7,911 nucleotides of DNA from Burkholderiales bacterium (GTDB lineage Bacteria > Pseudomonadota > Gammaproteobacteria > Burkholderiales > Burkholderiaceae). The notes below the pieces were generated by a model. It worked only from the letters and a program-made list of their open reading frames with translations, did not search any database and was not told the DNA's origin. The number at the start of each line of letters is the position of its first letter. The first letter of the stretch is position 1. Positions 1 through 5,894 of the stretch are shown here, in pieces. The position numbers and the translations under genes were made by a program. Location: the NCBI GenBank assembly GCA_947447845.1, contig CANFNO010000106.1:1-7911 (forward strand). The letters run 5' to 3'.

Positions 1-1
1 A

Positions 2-535
2 CGCATCGCGCAAACCATGCTGCGGGATGGCAGACTGGTCTGGACCAACCTCAACCTGCGCGCCAAGGTGGGCGTGACCGATGACGGTGACCAGGGCAAA
101 TGGAAGTACTGCATGCCCGACGTGTTCTCCATCCGCAACTCATCGGTGCAGGCTTATCTGGAACCCGTGGTGCATGAAATCAAAGTCAGCCGCGCCGATC
201 TGCTGGGCGACTTGAAACGCCCGGAAAAACGCCAGGCCTATTTGGAACTAGGCGGGCAATGCTGGTATGTGCTGGGCCGCGATGCCAAAGACCGCCCCAT
301 TGCCGATCCAGACGAAGTCCCCCCGGAGTGCGGCGTCATGCAGGTGGTTGGCAGTGCCGTTGAAGTGCTTCGTGTGGCGCCCAAACGGCAGTTCCATCAG
401 TTGCCGTTTGGGGTGTGGATGACGCTGGCAAAGGCGACACCGCTGCGGTCCGATGAGGCCCTGGCGCAGACGATGGCGCTCAAGGACGGCCTGATTTTTG
501 GCCCTGACAATTCAGATATCGAAGGTGGAAAGTGA
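2..535 (+). CDS. MmcB-like PD-(D/E)XK nuclease-fold protein, 5'-partial
   Basis: The frame is open to the left edge (R-I-A-Q-T before the first ATG at 17). That ATG has no Shine-Dalgarno sequence before it, so the true start is probably upstream and the visible 177 codons are the C-terminal part. Numbering from the ATG at 17, a P34-D35 pair followed by H53-E54-I55-K56 matches the core of PD-(D/E)XK nuclease folds. The next stretch (S58-R59-A60-D61, then K67-R68-P69-E70-K71-R72, and a hydrophobic strand W83-Y84-V85-L86) and a later VPPECGVM...EVLRVAPKR segment resemble MmcB-family (DUF1052-type) proteins, as I remember them. MmcB of Caulobacter is tied to DNA repair after damage. Whether this copy cuts DNA is unknown. 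The gene converges on the membrane-protein gene with 14 bp between stop codons. Family assignment is by motif memory only; a restriction-type or other PD-(D/E)XK protein remains possible. Confidence 0.55.
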   Translation, partial: RIAQTMLRDGRLVWTNLNLRAKVGVTDDGDQGKWKYCMPDVFSIRNSSVQAYLEPVVHEIKVSRADLLGDLKRPEKRQAYLELGGQCWYVLGRDAKDRPIADPDEVPPECGVMQVVGSAVEVLRVAPKRQFHQLPFGVWMTLAKATPLRSDEALAQTMALKDGLIFGPDNSDIEGGK

Positions 536-549
536 AGCACCGATGGCGT

Positions 550-2046
550 CTAACCACCACAGCCCCCGCACCCTCCCCCACAGCCGCCACCACCACCACC
601 ACCGCCTCCGCCACCACATCCACCGCCGCATCCGGCCATGTCTTTGGAGTTACCCGTGGTGTTGATGCTGTCTTTGCCAAACAAATAGTTGATGCCGGCA
701 AAGTCTTCGCTTGCCATCACGGCCTGCGTGCCAAAAAGTGCAAAGCCCAATGCAACCCAGGCGACTGGAATCTTCCCAAGCGACGCACCATCCGACGCGT
801 TTGGCTTGGTGCAATCGGTTTGAAGTGACTGGTGCTGACGTTTCAGTTCGGTAAGCGTTTCCTGCCCCAGCGAGGTCAGACCCGGGGAGTTCTTGGCGTG
901 ATACAGAAAGGCGGCTTTCGTGACGAACAGCAGGACGATCAAAAAGGCAATGGCGTGGTGATTTTGCAGTCCGTATAGCAGCCGGCTAACCCCAAGTACA
1001 CCAAGAGCAAATAGGCACCAAAGCGCCCTCGAACGCTCCGTCAAAATCTCGTTTTGTTCAATCGCTAGGCCCGCATGGATGAGCCGATAACGGATATGGC
1101 CAGTCAACTGCTCTGCTATTGCCGTGAGGCTGTCAACTTCGACTTTTCCACTTGGCACATGGGCCAGAATTTTGCGCTCCACTGGGTGCAGGTCTTCAAT
1201 GCCCTTTGCCAAGTCGAATGTGCCTTCTGAGCGTTCGCAACTCGCCCCTGTAATCTTGTTCGACTCACGCTGAGCCTGCAGTTTGAGCATTCCAAGATCA
1301 ATTAGCCGGGTCAGCGCGGTGCCAAGCACCCTGTGCGTGCCACCCTCCAGGCATGCCACTTCATAGGGATCCAGTGCGCTGGTCTTGGTCGTACGCTTCA
1401 CCCGATGACGAAAAACGGCTGGTAGCCAGCAGGCGACCAACAACAGCAAAACATAGAGCAAAAGAAATTCATTCCCAGTGATCACCGTCCAGAGTGACCT
1501 GCCAAGGGTGATGTGGAAGACGAAGCCAGCGGCCACTGCCATCAGTGCCATGAGCCAACCGGATCGCAATGGAAACGAGTGCGTTGAATCCCGCGACTCG
1601 TTGGCCGTACTGGTGGGTTTCCCCATAAAGCGCGCGCCCACGCCGGGCCATATTGTGGCGTCGGGCTCCTGCTGAAATTGATCGCGATAGGACTCCAGCG
1701 TGCTTTGATACATGGCTTGGTGTTTTTTGAGTTCGTCCTCGCCACCGCGCGATGCATGGTGGTGCAGAAACACGCCAAATATCTCGTCGCACATCCGCTT
1801 ATAGGAGACTGTTTGGGTCAGGTGCAGATGCCAGGCCTGGTCCACATCATCGGAGGGGCAAACCATTTGGCCACGGACCTGGGTCAAAAAAAGGAACTTG
1901 CGGTACTCCTGCGTAACCAGCTCCGCGTAGCCACTTGTCCAATTATTCTCCTGCGCCAGCTTGGCCTCGAAGCTAACTTCCGATGTTGGATCCGAGAGGC
2001 GAAATGCCTGAATTTCCCTAAAAAGTTCTAGATCTAGTGCCTGCAT
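550..2046 (-). CDS. GRDP-like/TIGR04222 membrane protein with Gly/Cys-rich tail
   Basis: Predicted 498-residue membrane protein of unknown function. I chose the ATG at 2046 because AGGAGG lies 5 nt upstream; a longer frame starting at 2133 lacks such a box. The N-terminal region (about 1-140) has D69-x-x-W72-H73-x-H75, H95-H96-H97, Y113...Y120 and I132-W133-P134, the pattern of GRDP-like (DUF1399) domains known from plant glycine-rich domain proteins. Likely membrane segments are about 164-180, 193-212, 341-359, 364-383 and 426-444. Residues 225-330 (DPYEVACLEGG..., then LHPVERKIL...) resemble the TIGR04222 domain, which typically sits near low-complexity Gly/Cys regions. Basic residues after segment 2 (RHRVKR) put 213-340 in the cytoplasm; five segments would then leave the C-terminal tail (472-498, only Gly and five Cys) in the periplasm. 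Base composition is lower in GC than in recC: one counted line (961-1020) is 50% against 75% at 2881-2940. The gene runs divergently from recC. No terminator was seen after it. Function is unassigned. Confidence 0.8.
   Translation of the reverse strand: MQALDLELFREIQAFRLSDPTSEVSFEAKLAQENNWTSGYAELVTQEYRKFLFLTQVRGQMVCPSDDVDQAWHLHLTQTVSYKRMCDEIFGVFLHHHASRGGEDELKKHQAMYQSTLESYRDQFQQEPDATIWPGVGARFMGKPTSTANESRDSTHSFPLRSGWLMALMAVAAGFVFHITLGRSLWTVITGNEFLLLYVLLLLVACWLPAVFRHRVKRTTKTSALDPYEVACLEGGTHRVLGTALTRLIDLGMLKLQAQRESNKITGASCERSEGTFDLAKGIEDLHPVERKILAHVPSGKVEVDSLTAIAEQLTGHIRYRLIHAGLAIEQNEILTERSRALWCLFALGVLGVSRLLYGLQNHHAIAFLIVLLFVTKAAFLYHAKNSPGLTSLGQETLTELKRQHQSLQTDCTKPNASDGASLGKIPVAWVALGFALFGTQAVMASEDFAGINYLFGKDSINTTGNSKDMAGCGGGCGGGGGGGGGGGCGGGCGGCGG
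553..633 (-). repeat. Low-complexity Gly/Cys tail with GGT triplet run
   Basis: The last 27 codons of the membrane-protein gene encode only glycine and cysteine. Cysteines are at residues 473, 477, 489, 493 and 496, with eleven consecutive glycines between 477 and 489. Five identical GGT codons (residues 482-486, positions 589-603) form a short triplet repeat (CCA/ACC on the plus strand). Triplet slippage here would change tail length without breaking the frame. The plus-strand reading of this tract gives a Thr/Ala-rich open frame that is an artefact of the repeat. Confidence 0.85.
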
Positions 2047-2051
2047 TTTTT

Positions 2052-2057
2052 CCTCCT
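2052..2057 (-). promoter_or_regulatory. Shine-Dalgarno AGGAGG of the membrane-protein gene
   Basis: Read on the minus strand, AGGAGG is followed by five A residues and then the ATG at 2046. This is a full-consensus ribosome binding site at a suitable spacing. It decides the start in favour of 2046 over the in-frame upstream start at 2133, which would add 29 residues without homology to the GRDP-like domain. Confidence 0.85.
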
Positions 2058-2117
2058 GATTTGGTTTCTGCTGATTAAGCTGAGACCGATTGTTTCCAAT
2101 CAGCACCTGTCGCAAAA

Positions 2118-2133
2118 GTGTGGGTTCCCACAC
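2118..2133. repeat. Near-perfect 16-bp dyad, operator-like
   Basis: GTGTGGG-TT-CCCACAC has two perfect 7-bp arms around a 2-bp centre. It lies 72-87 bp upstream of the membrane-protein ATG and about 240 bp upstream of the recC ATG. Its compact symmetry suits binding by a dimeric regulator. Transcribed, it could also form a 6-bp hairpin with a 4-nt loop, but no T-run follows on either strand, so it is not a typical intrinsic terminator. The structure is directly visible; a regulatory role is inferred. Confidence 0.55.
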
Positions 2134-2369
2134 CCTGAAGCAAAGTGTCGATCAGGTCCGCACCTTGCGAAACCGTGCAAATACACAAGGTGAATATGTG
2201 AAAGTACGTAGGGGTTAACTCCGGTGATCTGGTGATCCCGTGCCCATGCAGCAAAACATTCTGGTTACGCGGTATCGTGAAGCTCTTGTGGTGAGCCCAA
2301 TCAAACGCATACTCTGTGAAACCGCACAAACACCTGTTTTTGCACTCCAACCTGGCTCCGACTTTTCAC

Positions 2370-5300
2370 ATGAATCCAACCCATAGCAACGCCATCCAGC
2401 CCGGCTTCCTCGCCTTCCATAGCAACCGCTCGGAGAACCTGGCCGAAGTGGTGATCAGCTGGACGCAACGCCACCCCTTGCACGCGCTGGAAGAGGAAGT
2501 CATCCTGGTGCAAAGCAACGGCATGGCCGAGTGGGTGAAGATGGAGCTGGCGCGCATGGGCGGCGTCTGTGCGGCCACGCGGGTGGAGTTGCCCTCGCGC
2601 TTTTTGTGGCGCACCTACAGGCAGGTGCTGGGGCGCGAGGCGGTGCCCAACGATTCGCCGCTGGACAAGGTGCCCATGGTCTGGCGCCTGATGCAGTTGC
2701 TGCCCAAGCTGATAGCGCAACCTGCGTTTGCTCCCGTGGCCGGTTTTTTGCGCGGTGACGAGCCGGACCGCATGCTGCAACTGGCCAGCAAACTCGCCGA
2801 TTTGTTCGACCAATACCAGAACTACCGCGCCGACTGGCTGCAGGCCTGGGCGCTGGGCCAGGACGATCTGATTCTGGCCAATGGCAAGCGCGGCGAACTG
2901 CCGGCCGAGCAGGCCTGGCAACCCCTGCTGTGGCGCGCCGTGTTGCAGACGCTGGATGAGACGCAGCAGCAAAGCATCCGCCCCCAATTGCAGCAGCGGG
3001 TCATTGACCATCTGAACGCCGGTGCCGCCCTGGCCAGCCAGGTGGCGCGCCGCGTCATCGTCTTTGGCATGAGCCAGATTCCCATGACCACCTTGCAGGC
3101 GCTGGCGGCCCTGTCCACGCACAGCCAAGTGCTGCTGGCCATCCCCAACCCCTGCCAGTACTACTGGGGCGACATCATGGACGGGCGCGAATTGCTCAAC
3201 GCCCAGCGCCACCGCCAGCCGCTGCGCCAGGGTCGTGACCTGTCGGTTTTGCCACTGGAAGACATGCACGCCCATGCGCACCCGTTGCTGGCCGCGTGGG
3301 GCCGCCAGGGGCGCGACTTCATCCGCCAGTTGGATCATTTCGACGATGCAGAAAAGGCCAAGCTGCAGTTTGAACTGGCGCGCATCGACCTGTTTGACGA
3401 CACAGCCGAAGACGCAGACGCCCCCCTGCTGCTACAGGTGCAAAACCGCATCCGCGACCTGGTGCCGCTGGCCGAACACGCGCCATGCGCCATAGCCGCG
3501 CAAGACCAGTCCGTGGTGTTCCACAGCGCGCACAGCCCGATCCGCGAACTCGAAGTCCTGCATGACCAGTTGCTGCATCTGCTGGCCCACCCCAAACCCG
3601 GCACGGCGCCAAAACCGCGCGACATCATCGTCATGGTGCCCGACATTGAGCGCATGGCCCCGGCCATCCGCGCGGTGTTTGGCCAGTACAAACGCAGTGA
3701 CGCGCGCTTCATCCCCTTTGACATTGCCGACCTCAGCGCCAAGTCCGACAGCCCGCTGATCGGCGCGGTGGACTGGCTGCTGCGCCTGCCCATGCAACGC
3801 TGCCGCATGAGCGAATTGGTGGACCTGCTGGAGGTGGCGGCAATCGCCGAGCGTTTTGGCATTTCGCAGGAGTCTTTGCCGCGTTTAAGCCAATGGATGG
3901 TGGGCGCGGGCATCCGCTGGGGTTTGAATGACGCACACCGCAGCGACTTGGGCTTGGGCGCCTGTGGCGACCAGAACAGTGCCTGGTTTGGCCTGCGCCG
4001 CATGCTGCTGGGCTACGCCAGTGGCGCCGTGGCGGTGACCAAGCACCTGACAGAGCTGGAGACTATCGAGCCCTACTCGGAAGTGGGCGGGCTGGAGGCC
4101 GAGTTGGCCGGATCGCTGGCGCACTTGCTGCAAGCCCTGGTGACATGGTGGGCCGTGGGCAGTACACCCGCCACACCGGCGGTGTGGGCACAGCGCTGCC
4201 GCACCCTGCTCGCCGACGTCGCACGCTGCACTACCGACCCCGATAAGCAAGCCTTGCGCGCGCTGGAGGATGGCTTGATCACCTGGCAGGACGCCTGCGA
4301 AGGCTCCGGCTTTGCCGAAGAAGTGTCTTTGGTGGTGGCCCGCGCAGCCTGGCTGGAGGCGGTGGAAACGCCCAGCCTGAACCAGCGCTTCCGTGCCGGT
4401 GGCGTGACCTTCTGCACCCTGATGCCGATGCGCGCCATCCCGTTTGAGGTGGTGTGCCTGCTGGGCATGAACGATGGCGACTACCCGCGCCGCGGCACCC
4501 GCAGCGACTTCGACTTGATGGGACTTCCTGGCAACAGCCGCCCCGGCGACCGCTCCCGGCGCGAGGACGACCGCCAGCTCATGCTCGAAGCGCTGCTCTC
4601 CGCGCGCCAGGTTTTTTATGTCAGCTGGTGCGGCCGCAGCGTGCGCGACAACAGCGAGCAACCGCCCTCGGTGCTGGTGTCGCAACTGCGCGATTACCTC
4701 AGCGCCGGTTGGGGCAAGGCCGTGGTCACCAGCCGCACCACCCAGCACCCGCTGCAGCCCTTTAGCCGGCAATATTTTGAGGAGGGCAGCGACTTGCTGA
4801 CCTATGCCCGCGAGTGGCGCTCGGCCCACGCCGCCTTGGAACTCACCGATGCGGACGGCAACCCGCTGCAGGCAATCGAGCCCATGGCGACGTTTGTGCC
4901 CACCCCTAATGTGCCGCTGACGCTCAGCCAGCTGACCCAGTTTTTGCGCAACCCGGTCAAGGCTTTTTTCAGGCAACGCCTGCAGGTGGTGTTTGACGAG
5001 ACACAGGATGAGGATGCCGACGACGAGAGCTTTGGTGTCGACGGCCTTCAGCAATACGGCCTGCTGCAAGACTTGCTGACCAGCGCAACCGCCGAGCCCG
5101 ACGAGACGCAGGAACAACTGTGCGTGCAGCGGTCGCTGGCCAAGCTGCGCAAGTCCGGCGATCTGCCGCTCAAGGTGTTTGGCGATATCGAACAACAAGC
5201 GCTGGAGCAGACCCTCACGCAAATGCTGGGCGCCTGGCGTGCCGAGCAGGCCGCTTACCCCCACAACGCAAGCCGCCAGTCGGTGCGCTGTGAGGCGGGT

Positions 5301-5894
5301 GCGGTGGTGCTGGAAGACTGGGTGGACCATCTGCGCAGCGGCGACGCACTGGCGGACGCGGAAGGCGACTTGGGCAACCCGGTCGCCTGGCTGGAGCTAC
5401 AACCCAGCAAGCTGCTTTTCCAGACAAGACAAGGCCACTTTGCGCGGCCGGAGAAGTTGCTGGGCGCTTGGGTGCGCAGCCTCGCCATCGCGGCCAGCGG
5501 CGCCCAGGGCCAAGGCATTTTGGTGGGACGTGATGGCGTGGTGCGCATACCGCCCATGGCCCAGGCCGAGGCCGTGGGTGCGCTGCAAGATTTGCTGCGC
5601 CTCTGGCTGGACGGCATGAACGCCCCGCTGCCCTTGCCATCCAAAACTGCCCTGGCATTGGTTGCCGGGAAGAACGCCGTCACCACCTACGAAGGCGCCT
5701 ATATGTCCAGTGCCGAAGCCGACGAAGCCTGCCTGGCCCGCATGTACCCGGACTACGACGCGCTGACGGCAGACGGTCGCTTTGAAGCTCTGTCCCAAGC
5801 TGTCTACCGACCGCTGCTGCAATGGACGCAGCAGCTCACCGCAAAGCCGCATGCCAACCAGGCAGAGCAAGCAAGTCAAGAGGTGGCAGCATGA
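2370..5894 (+). CDS. recC: RecC, exodeoxyribonuclease V gamma subunit
   Basis: Subunit of the RecBCD helicase-nuclease that resects double-strand breaks and degrades linear foreign DNA. In E. coli, RecC holds the split DNA strands and scans the 3' strand for Chi. The product is 1174 residues from the ATG at 2370 (E. coli RecC is 1122). An in-frame GTG at 2316 would add 18 residues; neither start has a clear Shine-Dalgarno sequence, and family similarity begins only at about residue 13 (GFLAFHSNR). Landmarks shared with E. coli RecC include VQSNGMAEW (47-55), SRFLW (76-80), ADLFDQY (143-149), NPCQYYWGD (260-268), SGIRWG-like GIRWG (514-518), RRMLLGYA (543-550), CTLMPMRAIPFEVVCLLGMNDG (682-703) and GDRSRREDDR (726-735). 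As is typical for RecC, no functional helicase Walker A motif was seen. An acidic stretch (876-887) precedes the C-terminal nuclease-like domain. The stop overlaps the recB ATG (ATGA), indicating a coupled operon. Two residues at reported Chi-contact positions differ from E. coli (N50, E54). Confidence 0.96.
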   Translation: MNPTHSNAIQPGFLAFHSNRSENLAEVVISWTQRHPLHALEEEVILVQSNGMAEWVKMELARMGGVCAATRVELPSRFLWRTYRQVLGREAVPNDSPLDKVPMVWRLMQLLPKLIAQPAFAPVAGFLRGDEPDRMLQLASKLADLFDQYQNYRADWLQAWALGQDDLILANGKRGELPAEQAWQPLLWRAVLQTLDETQQQSIRPQLQQRVIDHLNAGAALASQVARRVIVFGMSQIPMTTLQALAALSTHSQVLLAIPNPCQYYWGDIMDGRELLNAQRHRQPLRQGRDLSVLPLEDMHAHAHPLLAAWGRQGRDFIRQLDHFDDAEKAKLQFELARIDLFDDTAEDADAPLLLQVQNRIRDLVPLAEHAPCAIAAQDQSVVFHSAHSPIRELEVLHDQLLHLLAHPKPGTAPKPRDIIVMVPDIERMAPAIRAVFGQYKRSDARFIPFDIADLSAKSDSPLIGAVDWLLRLPMQRCRMSELVDLLEVAAIAERFGISQESLPRLSQWMVGAGIRWGLNDAHRSDLGLGACGDQNSAWFGLRRMLLGYASGAVAVTKHLTELETIEPYSEVGGLEAELAGSLAHLLQALVTWWAVGSTPATPAVWAQRCRTLLADVARCTTDPDKQALRALEDGLITWQDACEGSGFAEEVSLVVARAAWLEAVETPSLNQRFRAGGVTFCTLMPMRAIPFEVVCLLGMNDGDYPRRGTRSDFDLMGLPGNSRPGDRSRREDDRQLMLEALLSARQVFYVSWCGRSVRDNSEQPPSVLVSQLRDYLSAGWGKAVVTSRTTQHPLQPFSRQYFEEGSDLLTYAREWRSAHAALELTDADGNPLQAIEPMATFVPTPNVPLTLSQLTQFLRNPVKAFFRQRLQVVFDETQDEDADDESFGVDGLQQYGLLQDLLTSATAEPDETQEQLCVQRSLAKLRKSGDLPLKVFGDIEQQALEQTLTQMLGAWRAEQAAYPHNASRQSVRCEAGAVVLEDWVDHLRSGDALADAEGDLGNPVAWLELQPSKLLFQTRQGHFARPEKLLGAWVRSLAIAASGAQGQGILVGRDGVVRIPPMAQAEAVGALQDLLRLWLDGMNAPLPLPSKTALALVAGKNAVTTYEGAYMSSAEADEACLARMYPDYDALTADGRFEALSQAVYRPLLQWTQQLTAKPHANQAEQASQEVAA

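Larger units (their letters stand above)
2047..2369. other. Divergent intergenic region, no gene seen
   Basis: This 323-bp spacer separates the start of the minus-strand membrane-protein gene from the start of recC and must carry the promoters of both. It is less GC-rich than recC (28 of 60 in the line 2281-2340). I saw no convincing sigma-70 promoter on either strand. The best plus-strand match is TTGTGG (2286-2291), 16 bp, CATACT (2308-2313), which is weak. It contains one clear dyad (2118-2133), a tandem GGTGATC pair (2223-2237) and an imperfect 19-bp direct repeat (2166-2184 and 2315-2333). No tRNA, small RNA or riboswitch structure was recognised. Confidence 0.7.

Noticed and set aside
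488..504. GGCC-N8-GGCC near the end of the first gene as a terminator
   Set aside because: Only a 4-bp stem, located inside coding sequence, with no T-run after the hairpin.
8..505. Similarity between A-Q-T-M-L-R-D-G at the left edge and A-Q-T-M-A-L-K-D-G near the C-terminus of the first gene
   Set aside because: Short, needs a one-residue gap, and the DNA match is not strong enough to claim an internal duplication.
532..828. Plus-strand open frame with a Thr/Ala/Pro-rich start
   Set aside because: It is the antisense reading of the Gly/Cys tail and the preceding coding sequence of the membrane protein; composition is explained by the repeat.
2286..2313. Possible sigma-70 promoter TTGTGG-16-CATACT for recC
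   Set aside because: Only 3/6 and 4/6 matches to consensus; too weak to annotate without mapping data.
2075..2350. Small minus-strand open frame (91 codons) in the divergent spacer
   Set aside because: Starts with TTG, has no clear ribosome binding site, overlaps the recC start and has no recognisable features; a short leader role cannot be excluded but is not supported.
2301..3338. Minus-strand 345-codon open frame
   Set aside because: Antisense to recC; rich in Gln, His, Arg, Ala and Gly as expected of high-GC shadow frames, with no recognisable motif.
3885..5330. Minus-strand 481-codon open frame
   Set aside because: Lies wholly inside recC on the opposite strand; composition is typical of a shadow frame and recC is unambiguous here.
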